Assembly (NCBI RefSeq): GCF_000282195.1
Contig: NZ_AKJT01000038.1
Span: 1 to 64,000 of the forward strand
From: Pseudomonas sp. GM18
Lineage (GTDB): Bacteria; Pseudomonadota; Gammaproteobacteria; Pseudomonadales; Pseudomonadaceae
DNA: 64,000 nucleotides
Direction: 5' to 3'
In this document: positions 28,379-37,112 of the stretch, piece after piece
How the letters are laid out: every line of letters starts with the position of its first letter
Numbering within the stretch: the stretch's first letter is position 1
Translations under genes and position numbers: made by a program
Notes under the pieces: generated by a model
Databases searched by the model: none
Told to the model about the DNA's origin: nothing
Seen by the model: the letters and a program-made list of their open reading frames with translations, nothing else

Positions 28379-29290
28379 ATGCAGCGACATTTCGACGATC
28401 TTCAGCTCGGCAGCATCGAACTGTTTTGCCTGGCCGCCGAAGCCGGCAGCTTTACCGCCGCGGCCCTGGTGGCGGGTGTGACGCCGGCTGCGGTCAGCCG
28501 CTCGGTGTCGCGGATGGAAGAACGTCTGGGTGTGCGGCTGTTCGCGCGTACTACCCGCAGCGTCAAGCTGACCGACAGTGGCCGGCGCTATTTCGAGGAG
28601 TGTCGCCTGGCCCTTGCGCAATTGGTCGAGGCTCAGCGCGAAGTCATGGGCCAACAGCAGGAACCCTCCGGCACCTTGCGCATCAGCATTCCCACCACCT
28701 ATGCCCACCACCGTATCCTGCCGCTGCTGCCGGCGTTTCGGGCGCGTTTTCCCGCTGTGAAAGTCGAGACACACATCAGCAATCGCAACATCGATTTCGT
28801 CGGCGAAGGCTATGACATGGCAATCCGTGTGCGCGCCATTCCCGACTCCGGGCTGATTGCCCGGCCGCTGGAGGACGCGGCGCTGGTGATGATTGCCAGC
28901 CCTGACTATCTCAAGCGTGCTGGCACTCCACAGACCCTGGACGACCTGGCGCACCACGAATGCATCCAGTTCGAACTGCCCAGCAGCGGGCGGCGGATTG
29001 CCTGGCTGTTCAACGATAACCGCGTGCCGCTGGAGATTCTGGCCGAGGGTAATTACTGCTGTTCCGATGACGTACTGGGCGGCGTGACGCTGGCGAAACA
29101 CGGCGCCGGACTGTTTCAAACCTATCGCTTCATCGTCGAAAACGAACTGGCGGATGGCTCGCTGGTGGAAGTGCTCAAGCCCTATGGCGGGCGCTCCCGC
29201 CCCTTCACTTTGCTGTATCCGCAAAGCCGCCATATGCCGTTGCGCGTGAGAGCATTCATCGATTTTCTGGTAGAGCGTCTGCCGCGCTGA
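28379..29290 (+). CDS. LysR-family transcriptional regulator
   Basis: This 303-residue protein has an N-terminal winged helix (IELFCLAAEAGSFTAAAL, then TPAAVSRSVSRMEERLGVRL) and a periplasmic-binding-protein-like effector domain from about 90. It is of the CrgA-like subgroup, often divergent from small oxidoreductase genes, but none is divergent here. It precedes aroQ in the same direction by about 175 bases, with a hairpin and a probable aroQ promoter between. No operator was identified and its target is unknown. Confidence 0.88.
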   Translation: MQRHFDDLQLGSIELFCLAAEAGSFTAAALVAGVTPAAVSRSVSRMEERLGVRLFARTTRSVKLTDSGRRYFEECRLALAQLVEAQREVMGQQQEPSGTLRISIPTTYAHHRILPLLPAFRARFPAVKVETHISNRNIDFVGEGYDMAIRVRAIPDSGLIARPLEDAALVMIASPDYLKRAGTPQTLDDLAHHECIQFELPSSGRRIAWLFNDNRVPLEILAEGNYCCSDDVLGGVTLAKHGAGLFQTYRFIVENELADGSLVEVLKPYGGRSRPFTLLYPQSRHMPLRVRAFIDFLVERLPR

Positions 29291-29332
29291 AAAGATCGCA
29301 CCTGTAAGAGCTCCGCAGGCTGCGATCTTTTT
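29291..29332 (+). terminator. hairpin with T-run after the lysR gene
   Basis: The arms AAAGATCGCA / TGCGATCTTT, separated by about 20 bases, form a REP-derived hairpin followed by TTTTT. It probably isolates lysR from aroQ. Confidence 0.7.
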
Positions 29333-29389
29333 GCATATGTCCGATCACCGCACACAAAAAACCGCTGCGTCGCCTCTTCAATTGACCGA

Positions 29390-29410
29390 ATTAACTGGTT
29401 AGTACAATTT
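29390..29410 (+). promoter_or_regulatory. operator motif at the aroQ promoter (site A)
   Basis: Site A reads ATTAACTGGTTAGTACAATT and overlaps a likely -10 element, TACAAT (29403-29408), with TTGACC upstream at about 29382. It matches the quiC site at 33630-33650 (minus strand) at 18 of 21 positions. It lies 57 bases before the aroQ start. Confidence 0.65.
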
Positions 29411-29466
29411 ATCTCCACAGGCTGAAACCCTCGGCCAATTCCAAAAATAATAAGTGGAGAGACCCG

Positions 29467-29907
29467 ATGTCCCCTATCGTTCTGGTGCTCAACGGCCCGA
29501 ACCTGAATCTGCTTGGTACCCGTGAACCGGCAACTTATGGCCACGAAACCCTGGCGGATATTTCAGCGCTGTGCGGTCGCGCCGCCGAAGAGTTCGGCCT
29601 GAAAGTGGAGTTTCGCCAGACCAACCATGAAGGCGAACTGCTCGACTGGATTCATGCCGCCCGTGGCCGCTGCGCCGGGATCGTCATCAACCCGGCCGCC
29701 TGGACTCACACCTCGGTCGCCATTCGCGATGCCCTGGTCGCCAGCGAACTGCCGGTGATCGAAGTGCACTTGTCCAACGTCCATGCCCGCGAACCCTTCC
29801 GGCATCACTCCTTTGTTTCGTCGATCGCCACGGCGGTCATGTGCGGTTTCGGTAGCCACGGCTATCGTTTGGCGCTGGAGCATTTCAGCCAACGTTTGAA
29901 AGGTTAA
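29467..29907 (+). CDS. aroQ: type II 3-dehydroquinate dehydratase
   Basis: This 146-residue enzyme converts 3-dehydroquinate to 3-dehydroshikimate and reverses it in anabolism. The N-terminal [18 protein letters not shown] carries the catalytic tyrosine and arginine, and [16 protein letters not shown] holds the histidine. The start follows AGTGGAGAGACCC. A shikimate-dehydrogenase-like gene follows by five bases, and operator site A lies upstream. These make this a catabolic copy within the quinate/shikimate cluster, probably distinct from any housekeeping aroQ elsewhere. Confidence 0.95.
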   Translation: MSPIVLVLNGPNLNLLGTREPATYGHETLADISALCGRAAEEFGLKVEFRQTNHEGELLDWIHAARGRCAGIVINPAAWTHTSVAIRDALVASELPVIEVHLSNVHAREPFRHHSFVSSIATAVMCGFGSHGYRLALEHFSQRLKG

Positions 29908-29912
29908 GCGTG

Positions 29913-30767
29913 ATGACACAGAACACCGCGGTACTCGCCGGGCTGATCGGCGCCGGCATTCAGGCTTCCCGCACCCCGGCGCTGCACGAGCGCGAAGGCG
30001 ATGCGCAGGGTTTACGCTACCTGTATCGGTTGATCGATCTGGATCAACTGAAACTCGACAGCGGCGCCCTGCCCGACCTGCTGATGGCCGCCGAGCGGAT
30101 GAACTTCACCGGGCTGAACATCACCTTCCCATGCAAGCAGACGATTATCCCGTTGCTCGACGAATTGTCGCCGGAGGCCCGCGGCATTGGCGCGGTGAAC
30201 ACGGTGGTGCTGAAGGACGGTAAACGCATCGGCCACAACACCGATTGCCTGGGCTTCGCCGAAGGGTTTCGTCGCGGCCTGCAGGACGTTGCCCGTGAGC
30301 GAGTGGTGCAAATGGGCGCCGGTGGCGCAGGCGCGGCGGTGGCCCACGCGTTATTGAGCGAAGGCGTGCAACTGCTGAGCATTTTCGATGTGGATCACAG
30401 CCGGGCTCAGTCTTTGGCGGACAACCTCAATCAGCATTTCGGTTTTGGCCGCGCCATGGCCGGTCATGACTTGCCGGGCACACTGGGTCAGGCTGACGGG
30501 CTGGTGAATACCACGCCCATGGGCATGAAAAAGCTGCCGGGCATGCCGGTGCCGGTAGAGCTGCTTCGGGCGCAGTTGTGGGTGGCGGAGATCGTTTACT
30601 TCCCGCTGGAAACCGAACTGCTGCGTAACGCCCGTGCGTTGGGTTGCCGAACCCTGGATGGCGGCAATATGGCAGTATTTCAGGCGGTGAAGGCGTTTGA
30701 ACTATTCAGCGGCGTGGTGCCGGACGCCCAGCGGATGCTGGCGCATTTTCAAAGCATGAATGGTTGA
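29913..30767 (+). CDS. shikimate/quinate dehydrogenase of the AroE superfamily
   Basis: This 284-residue enzyme likely oxidises quinate or shikimate to the 3-dehydro acid. GLNITFPCKQTIIPLLDE has the catalytic lysine of the NxTxPxK motif, and HNTDCLGF has the catalytic aspartate. The Rossmann motif is GAGGAGAAVA, and an aspartate at the end of beta-2 (SIFDVDHSRA) favours NAD over NADP, as in catabolic YdiB/RifI-type enzymes. ATG 29913 is taken as the start; GTG three bases earlier is also possible. The gene is five bases after aroQ and surely co-transcribed. Its sequence does not look like housekeeping AroE. Confidence 0.9.
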   Translation: MTQNTAVLAGLIGAGIQASRTPALHEREGDAQGLRYLYRLIDLDQLKLDSGALPDLLMAAERMNFTGLNITFPCKQTIIPLLDELSPEARGIGAVNTVVLKDGKRIGHNTDCLGFAEGFRRGLQDVARERVVQMGAGGAGAAVAHALLSEGVQLLSIFDVDHSRAQSLADNLNQHFGFGRAMAGHDLPGTLGQADGLVNTTPMGMKKLPGMPVPVELLRAQLWVAEIVYFPLETELLRNARALGCRTLDGGNMAVFQAVKAFELFSGVVPDAQRMLAHFQSMNG

Positions 30768-30772
30768 AATGC

Positions 30773-30862
30773 AAAAGATCGCAGCCTCGTTTCACTCGAC
30801 AGCTCCTACAGGGGTATGGGTACTTGTAGGAGCTGTCGAGTGAAACGAGGCTGCGATCTTTT
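30773..30862. repeat. REP doublet with perfect 38-bp inverted arms
   Basis: The arms 30773-30810 and 30825-30862 are exact reverse complements around a 14-base loop. They begin AAAAGATCGCAGCCTCGTTT. The element separates the convergent dehydrogenase and tetR genes. It is the longest perfect palindrome seen in the window. Confidence 0.92.
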
Positions 30863-30876
30863 AAGGGACCTGAAAA

Positions 30877-31554
30877 TCAGGCCTGTAGATACCGCAAAAC
30901 CGACTCACAGATCATCTCCCGATGACGCTGCTTGATGCTTTCGTCCGGCAAGTCGATCTGAAAGATCTCACCGAATGTATGACGGTTCGACACGCGATAG
31001 AAGCAAAACGAACTGATCAGCAGATGCACATCCAGCGGGTCAAGGCCGGCGCGGAATACTCCTTCGGCGGCCCCGCGACGCAAAATCTCGCCCAGTGAAT
31101 CGAGGATGGTGTTGTTCATCGCCTTGATCGCATCGGAGCGCTTCACGTACTCGGCATTGTGAATATTCTCGATGCTGACGATACGCACGAAATCGACATT
31201 GCGATCATGGTGATCGAAGGTGAATTCCACCAACCGCCGAATCGCCTCCACCGGCGCCAGCTCGGCCAGGTGCAAGCGACTTTCGGTGCTGCGGATATCC
31301 CCGTAGAGTTTTTCCAGCACCTCGACGTAGAGCTGTTCCTTACTGCCGAAGTAGTAATAGATCATGCGTTTTGAGGTGTGGATGCGCTCGGCGATCGCAT
31401 CGACGCGCGCACCGGAAAGCCCCTGCTGGACGAACTCGACGATAGCCTCTTGAAGGATGTTCTCGCGGGTTTTTTCCGGGTTGTTCTTGCGACTCTTGCG
31501 AGGCTCGGCCATTGGCTTTTCGGGCGCTACAGGGAGTTCTGAAATTATTGTCAT
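30877..31554 (-). CDS. TetR-family regulator of the quinate/shikimate cluster
   Basis: This 225-residue protein has a helix-turn-helix at about 32-75 (GARVDAIAERIHTSKRMIYY, then YFGSKEQL). A larger C-terminal ligand domain (FVRIVSIENIHNAEYV, ISSFCFYRVSNRHTFG) resembles TetR regulators of aromatic-acid genes. The start is uncertain: 31554 (MTIISELP) has little Shine-Dalgarno sequence, and ATG 31512 (MAEPRKSRK) is an alternative. It lies downstream of quiC on the same strand, about 100 bases away. It is the obvious candidate for binding the shared motif in front of aroQ and quiC. That is inferred. Confidence 0.85.
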   Translation of the reverse strand: MTIISELPVAPEKPMAEPRKSRKNNPEKTRENILQEAIVEFVQQGLSGARVDAIAERIHTSKRMIYYYFGSKEQLYVEVLEKLYGDIRSTESRLHLAELAPVEAIRRLVEFTFDHHDRNVDFVRIVSIENIHNAEYVKRSDAIKAMNNTILDSLGEILRRGAAEGVFRAGLDPLDVHLLISSFCFYRVSNRHTFGEIFQIDLPDESIKQRHREMICESVLRYLQA

Positions 31555-31657
31555 TGCGGGCTCACGGCCATCACTGCACAAGTGGGCGATTATGGGCCGC
31601 TGCGCACAGTGAAGGAAGCCGTGCGGCAGCGGTTTTGTACCCGTGTTTACGATTTTC

Positions 31658-33559
31658 CTACAACTTTGCCTGACGTACGCCACCACTTCGGGATTTGGCC
31701 ATGGCCGCCAATCGCACTGCCACGTTGGCCGCGCCGTAACCCGCATAGCCGTTTTTGCGCTGGATGATCTCAAAGAAGAACCGTCCTTCGAACGGCTCGG
31801 TGTACACGTGAAACAGCTCGCCACCCTGGGCATCACGGTCGTAGAGCACGTTGAAATACGCCAGCTCGCTGAGGAATTCATCATCGAAATCGAAGCGCGC
31901 GGCGAGGTCATCGTAGTAGTTGAGCGGGATATCCAACAGCGGCACGCCCGCCTCCTTGGCGCGGCTGACTTCAGCGAAGATGTCGTCACAATCGAAAGCG
32001 ATGTGATGCACGCCGGAACCGCGATAGCTCGACAGCGCGTGTGAGATCGCGGTGTTGCGATTCTCGGAAATGTTCAGCGGCAGGCGGATCGAACTGCAAC
32101 GGCTGCGCAAGGCACGGCTCTTCACCAGACCATACGGGTCGGGCAGCACCACTTCATCGTCGGCTTCGAAATCCAGCAGGCTCTTATAGAACAGCACCCA
32201 ACTGTCGAGGCTGTCGGCGGGCAGTGCCATGGCCATGTGATCGATGCGCTTGAGGCCACCGCTGGCCACGGCTGTGGATTGCAGATTGAAATCGGTGCCA
32301 TAGACGTCTGCATTCTGGTCCACCAGGTAAATCAGACTGCCGTCCGGTGCACGCACGGCGGCGAGCTCCAGTTCATTAGGGCCTACCAGCCCGCGATACG
32401 GCTGGCCTTTATAAGCCACGGCACGCGCCAGCGCACTGGCACTGTCCTTGACCCGCACGGCGGTGGCGCACAGCGACGGACCATGGGCCTCGAAAAAACT
32501 GTGGGCGAAGGAGTAAGGCTCGGAGTTTAGGATCAGGTTGATATCGCCCTGGCGCAGCAGGCTGACGCTCTTGGAACGGTGTTGCCCGGCCTTGACGAAA
32601 CCCAGCCGCTCCAGCCAATGGGACAGCTTGGCGCCGAGACTTTCGTCCACGGCGAATTCAAGAAACTCGATGCCGTTGTATTCGCTGGCGCCTGGGGTAT
32701 CGAACAGTATGTCGCGATTGGCCACAGGCGTGGCCTCCTGTTCCAGACGCTGGCGGGTTTTCTCTTCCAGGTACAGCAACGAACGCAAGCCGTCGGCGGC
32801 GTTGGCCCGGGGTGGCGCGGCGCGGAAGCCGTCGTTGAAAATCTCCAGCGACAGCGGGCCGGTGTAGCCGCTCTTGATGATCGGCGCGAGGAACCCCGGC
32901 AGATCGAATTCGCCCTGACCCGGGAAACAACGGAAATGCCGGCTCCACTCCAGCACGTCCATGGCCAGGATCGGCGCATCGGCCATTTGCACGAAGAAGA
33001 TCTTGTCGCCGGGAATCTCGGCGATCGCCTTCGGGTCGCCCTTGAGCGACAGCGTATGGAAACTGTCCAGCAACACACCGAGGTTCGGATGGTCAGCCTG
33101 GCGAACGATGTTCCACACCTGTTGATACGTGTTCACGTGTCGGCCCCAGGCCAGCGCTTCGTAACCGATCCGCAAACCACGAGCGCCGGCCCGTTCGGCG
33201 AGCAGGCGCAAATCGTCGACCAGGATCTGCTCATCGCCGATGGAGTCGGCCGAGGCGTTGCTGCACACCAGCACCAGGTCGGTGCCCAGCTCCTGCATCA
33301 AGTCGAACTTACGCTCGGCCCGCTCCAGATTGCGCGGCAGGCGATCGCGGCGGCAACCTTCGAAATCCCGAAAGGGTTGAAACAGAGTGATCGCGATCCC
33401 GAGATCAGCGCACACCTGCCTGATTTCCCGTGGGCTGCCGTCGTAGTAGAGAAGGTCGTTCTCGAAAATTTCCACCCCGTCAAAACCGGCGGCGGCGATG
33501 GCTTCCAGTTTTTCCGGCAGGGTACCGCTCAAGGAAACGGTGGCAATGGAACGCTGCAT
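31658..33559 (-). CDS. quiC: 3-dehydroshikimate dehydratase fused to an HPPD-like domain (QuiC)
   Basis: This 633-residue protein makes protocatechuate from 3-dehydroshikimate. The N-terminal TIM barrel (about 1-280, AsbF/xylose-isomerase-like) shows the metal-site residues in GYEALAWG (Glu), LLDSFHTL (Asp/His), FVQMADAP (Gln) and LEIFND (Glu). A C-terminal half from about 295 has two vicinal-oxygen-chelate units like 4-hydroxyphenylpyruvate dioxygenase, with the HPPD-type His-His-Glu set apparently kept: IDHMAMAL, VHHIAFDCDD and FFFEIIQR. The same fusion is known in P. putida QuiC1. The role of the C-terminal half is unclear. The start has GGGAGTCGACAC in front. Confidence 0.93.
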   Translation of the reverse strand: MQRSIATVSLSGTLPEKLEAIAAAGFDGVEIFENDLLYYDGSPREIRQVCADLGIAITLFQPFRDFEGCRRDRLPRNLERAERKFDLMQELGTDLVLVCSNASADSIGDEQILVDDLRLLAERAGARGLRIGYEALAWGRHVNTYQQVWNIVRQADHPNLGVLLDSFHTLSLKGDPKAIAEIPGDKIFFVQMADAPILAMDVLEWSRHFRCFPGQGEFDLPGFLAPIIKSGYTGPLSLEIFNDGFRAAPPRANAADGLRSLLYLEEKTRQRLEQEATPVANRDILFDTPGASEYNGIEFLEFAVDESLGAKLSHWLERLGFVKAGQHRSKSVSLLRQGDINLILNSEPYSFAHSFFEAHGPSLCATAVRVKDSASALARAVAYKGQPYRGLVGPNELELAAVRAPDGSLIYLVDQNADVYGTDFNLQSTAVASGGLKRIDHMAMALPADSLDSWVLFYKSLLDFEADDEVVLPDPYGLVKSRALRSRCSSIRLPLNISENRNTAISHALSSYRGSGVHHIAFDCDDIFAEVSRAKEAGVPLLDIPLNYYDDLAARFDFDDEFLSELAYFNVLYDRDAQGGELFHVYTEPFEGRFFFEIIQRKNGYAGYGAANVAVRLAAMAKSRSGGVRQAKL

Positions 33560-34049
33560 GTGTCGACTCCCGGTGGTGGGGACATTCTTGTTGGGTAAAT
33601 TATTGGCTTGACGAATCCGCACAGCAATTCAAAGTGTACTACCCAGTTAGTTTTGCGGGCGATTATCGAACACAATGGCGGTTGGCGAATTGACGATTTT
33701 TCGTCCACTGCGCACCATCGACACCACATTGAGTCCGGTCACGAACCCATGGACTCGGTTACCAAAGACCCTGAACACCACATAAAAATTTCAAAAAACG
33801 GGTACACGCTCATGCGCTCATTCAACGCCTTGTTTGCTTGCTCCACCGATCTCACGCCAGACCTGGTGTCCATCCGAACCTTGCGCCCCCTCGGCCGAAC
33901 CGTGCCGCTCGCTGAATAAAACGTTGTCGTCACCTGACGAGAACACCTCAGCCGATCAATCTCACCCGCGCCCGTCGCCATCGATTGATCACGCGCCCTT
34001 GAAGTCCCGACAAGCCTCGCTTGTCAGTCATTGAACGGATGGCACACAC
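33560..34049. other. divergent quiC / MFS intergenic region
   Basis: This region of about 490 bases carries operator site B and a likely TACACT -10 for quiC near its left end. A GACGA / TCGTC hairpin sits around 33690. The MFS gene has an unusually long upstream region of about 400 bases with no convincing gene; short open frames here show no recognisable sequence. The MFS promoter was not located. Confidence 0.6.
33630..33650 (-). promoter_or_regulatory. operator motif at the quiC promoter (site B)
   Basis: On the minus strand the site reads ACTAACTGGGTAGTACACTT. It matches site A at 18 of 21 positions. The outer ACTA/TAGT is a dyad, and TACACT would be the -10 element. It lies about 70 bases before the quiC start. 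Confidence 0.65.
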
Positions 34050-35387
34050 ATGTTTCCTTCTCAAAGCTCTCGCGTGGCTTCGGCCCAAAGCGTCGCCACT
34101 GGCGGCATCGGCGACAAAATCCGCGGCGCCATGGCCGTTGGCAAAACCCGCTGGGGAATGCTGGCGCTGGTATTTTTCGCCACCACCCTGAACTACATCG
34201 ACCGCGCCGCCCTGGGCGTCATGCAGCCGATCCTCGCCAAGGAAATGAGCTGGACGGCGATGGACTACGCCAACATCAACTTCTGGTTCCAGGTCGGCTA
34301 CGCCGTTGGTTTCGTGTTGCAAGGCCGGTTGATCGACCGGGTCGGCGTGAAGCGCGTGTTCTTCTTCGCAGTACTGCTCTGGAGCCTGGCCACCGGCGCT
34401 CATGGCCTGGCCACTTCGGCGGCGGGCTTCATGGTCTGCCGGTTCATTCTCGGTCTGACCGAAGCCGCCAACTACCCGGCCTGTGTGAAAACCACGCGGT
34501 TGTGGTTCCCTGCTGGCGAGCGCGCCGTGGCCACCGGTATCTTCAACGCCGGGACCAACGTCGGTGCGATGTTCACACCGATGCTGCTGCCACTGATCCT
34601 TCACGCCTGGGGCTGGCAAGCCGCGTTCCTGTGCATGGCGTCGCTGGGCGGCATCTGGTTGCTGTTTTGGGGTCTGAAGTACTTCAACCCGGAAGATCAC
34701 CCGAGCGTCAAACAATCGGAACTGGACTACATCCAGAAGGAAGTCGAGCCGGAACAATCCCGCGTACCGTTCTCGAAAATCCTGCGCATGCGTGGCACCT
34801 GGGCCTTCGCCCTCGCCTACGCGATCACCGCGCCGGTGTTTTGGTTCTACCTGTACTGGTTGCCGCCGTTCCTCAATCAGCAATACAACCTGGGGATCAA
34901 CGTGACCCAGATGGGTATTCCGCTGATCATCATCTACCTCACGGCTGACTTCGGCAGCGTCGGCGGCGGGATCCTGTCTTCGTTCCTGATCGGTCGTGGA
35001 ATCAAGCCGATCAAGGCGCGACTGATGTCCATGTTCCTGTTCGCCTGCTGCATCATCGGCGTGGTCATGGCCGCCGGTTCGAGCAGCCTGTGGCTCGCGG
35101 TATTCGCCATCTCCCTGGCCATCGGCGCACACCAGGCCTGGACCGCGAACATCTGGAGCCTGGTGATGGACTACACGCCTAAACACATGATGAGTACGGT
35201 GTTCGGCTTCGGCGGCATGTGCGCGGCCATCGGCGGGATGTTCATGACCCAGTTGGTCGGCCACATCCTGACCATCACCAACAACAACTACACCGTGCTG
35301 TTCACCATGATTCCGGCGATGTACTTCATCGCGCTGACCTGGATGTACTTCATGGCACCGCGCAAGATTCCGACCTTAAAAGATTGA
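34050..35387 (+). CDS. MFS anion:cation symporter, likely quinate/shikimate importer
   Basis: This 445-residue carrier has about 12 membrane segments. LNYIDRAALGVMQPILAKEM and the motif A-like GRLIDRVGVKRVFF place it in the ACS (anion:cation symporter) family with glucarate, phthalate and hydroxy-acid carriers. It is divergent from quiC, and a chemoreceptor gene follows. The substrate is inferred from the cluster to be quinate, shikimate or 3-dehydroshikimate. The ATG at 34050 follows ATGGCACACAC. A terminator follows. Confidence 0.85.
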   Translation: MFPSQSSRVASAQSVATGGIGDKIRGAMAVGKTRWGMLALVFFATTLNYIDRAALGVMQPILAKEMSWTAMDYANINFWFQVGYAVGFVLQGRLIDRVGVKRVFFFAVLLWSLATGAHGLATSAAGFMVCRFILGLTEAANYPACVKTTRLWFPAGERAVATGIFNAGTNVGAMFTPMLLPLILHAWGWQAAFLCMASLGGIWLLFWGLKYFNPEDHPSVKQSELDYIQKEVEPEQSRVPFSKILRMRGTWAFALAYAITAPVFWFYLYWLPPFLNQQYNLGINVTQMGIPLIIIYLTADFGSVGGGILSSFLIGRGIKPIKARLMSMFLFACCIIGVVMAAGSSSLWLAVFAISLAIGAHQAWTANIWSLVMDYTPKHMMSTVFGFGGMCAAIGGMFMTQLVGHILTITNNNYTVLFTMIPAMYFIALTWMYFMAPRKIPTLKD

Positions 35388-35395
35388 TACACCTC

Positions 35396-35429
35396 AAACG
35401 CAGGCCTGATCCCGGGCCTGCGTTTTTTT
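35396..35429 (+). terminator. rho-independent terminator after the MFS gene
   Basis: The stem AAACGCAGGCC / GGCCTGCGTTT is followed by a T-run, and the MCP gene begins 55 bases later. The MCP therefore probably has its own promoter or depends on read-through. Confidence 0.9.
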
Positions 35430-35483
35430 ATGTGCGCGGTTTATCAATTTCCCCTTTTTTTCTTGAAGCCACAGAGGCACACC

Positions 35484-37106
35484 ATGTCGCCAGGTAACTT
35501 GAGCATCGCCAAGCGTGCCGTGATCAGCTTCGGCGTCATCGCCTTGTTGGTCCTGTTGCAGGGACTGTTCGCCCTAAAACAGGTCGCGCAGGTCCGCGCC
35601 ACCGGCCAGCACACTGAAAACATCTCGCTGCCCAGCATTCGCCACCTGGGTGAAATCCGCGACTACATCCTGAGTATTCGCGTGCTCAGCTTGCGCATGG
35701 CGCTCAACCGCGATCCAAAAGTGCTCGACGCCACCGTCACACGCCTGCACCAAGTGCAGGGTTGGCTTGCAGAGACGCTGGAAAAATTCACCCCGCTGGT
35801 CGGTGATTACAATCGGGCGCCGTACGAAAAGTTCGTCGCCACCGTCACCAGTTACCGCCAGGCGCTGGCGCAATACGAAGCGCTGTCGCGGGAGAACCGC
35901 AGCGAAGAAATGACCGCCTTGCTCAATGGCAAAATCCAGGACTACTCGACCCAGACCGGTGACCAGTTCGCCGAATTGATGGCCCTTTCCGCCAACGAAG
36001 TCAGCCTCTCGGCCAACCAGGCTGACTCACTCTACAACCAGGTAAAAATCACCGTGATCGGTGCGCTGATAGCGGTCGCGCTCCTGACCCTGTGCCTGGC
36101 CTGGCTGTTGATTCGCAGCGTCGTCATGCCGATCCGTCAGGCGGTCGAAGTGGCCGAACAAGTGGCCGCCGGCGACCTGAGTCAACCGATCCGCAGCCAC
36201 GGCGCCGATGAAACCGCACGCTTGCTCAAGGCCCTGTCGGCCATGCAGACCAGCCTGCGGGAAACCCTGCAACTGATCAGCGGCACGTCGACACAACTGG
36301 CGGCCGCCGCCCTGCAGATGAATCAGAGCACTCAGCAGGATTCCAGTCGGCTGCAACAGCAACACAATGAAATCGAGCAGGCCGCCACGGCCGTCAACGA
36401 AATGACCGTCGCGGTGGAAGAAGTGGCGCGCAACGCGGTATCGACTTCCGACAGCACTCGCCAGTCAACGCAGCAAGCCGGCCAGGGCCAGGCGCGGGTG
36501 ATTGAAACACTGGATTCGATTCAGGCGATGAGCAGCAATGCGGGCATCGCACTGCAACAGGTTCAGACCCTGGCCGAGCAGTCCCGGGAAATCGGCAAGG
36601 TGCTGGACGTGATCCGCGCCATCGCCGAACAGACCAACCTGCTCGCGCTCAATGCCGCCATCGAGGCCGCGCGAGCCGGGGAAGCCGGGCGCGGTTTTGC
36701 GGTGGTGGCCGATGAAGTTCGGGCGCTGGCACATCGCACTCAGCAATCAACCCGGGAGATCGAGCAGATAATTGGCCGGGTTCAGGGCGACACCGACGGC
36801 GTGGTGATGTCGATGCACGACAACAGTCAGCGTGTCGCTGAAACCTTGTCGATTGCTGAACAGGCCGGGATGGCGCTGGCAGAAATCACCCGGGCGATGG
36901 AGCAGATCCATGAACGCAACCTGGTGATCGCCAGTGCCTCGGAAGAACAGGCGCAGGTGGCCCGTGAAGTGGATCGCAATCTGCTGAACATCCGCGACCT
37001 GTCGCTGGAAAGCGCCGACGCCGCGACCCGGACCAGCGCCACCAGCCAGGAGTTGTCGCGACTGGCGGCGGGCCTGCAAAACCTGGTGGTGCGCTTCAGG
37101 TTTTGA
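35484..37106 (+). CDS. methyl-accepting chemotaxis protein, likely quinate/shikimate sensor
   Basis: This 540-residue chemoreceptor has TM1 at about 12-31 and a periplasmic, all-helical ligand domain of about 155 residues (four-helix-bundle type). TM2 lies near 190-212, HAMP follows, and the signalling hairpin carries [20 protein letters not shown]. putida PcaY_PP, which has a four-helix-bundle domain and senses quinate, shikimate and related acids, is the nearest known idea. The position directly behind the importer supports that but does not prove it. The ATG at 35484 has AGAGGCACACC in front; longer upstream readings were rejected. Confidence 0.85.
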   Translation: MSPGNLSIAKRAVISFGVIALLVLLQGLFALKQVAQVRATGQHTENISLPSIRHLGEIRDYILSIRVLSLRMALNRDPKVLDATVTRLHQVQGWLAETLEKFTPLVGDYNRAPYEKFVATVTSYRQALAQYEALSRENRSEEMTALLNGKIQDYSTQTGDQFAELMALSANEVSLSANQADSLYNQVKITVIGALIAVALLTLCLAWLLIRSVVMPIRQAVEVAEQVAAGDLSQPIRSHGADETARLLKALSAMQTSLRETLQLISGTSTQLAAAALQMNQSTQQDSSRLQQQHNEIEQAATAVNEMTVAVEEVARNAVSTSDSTRQSTQQAGQGQARVIETLDSIQAMSSNAGIALQQVQTLAEQSREIGKVLDVIRAIAEQTNLLALNAAIEAARAGEAGRGFAVVADEVRALAHRTQQSTREIEQIIGRVQGDTDGVVMSMHDNSQRVAETLSIAEQAGMALAEITRAMEQIHERNLVIASASEEQAQVAREVDRNLLNIRDLSLESADAATRTSATSQELSRLAAGLQNLVVRFRF

Positions 37107-37112
37107 CCGGCC

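Noticed and set aside
33608..33919. 103-codon open frame in the quiC/MFS intergenic region
   Set aside because: It has no family resemblance or ribosome-binding sequence, and it starts within operator-like sequence.
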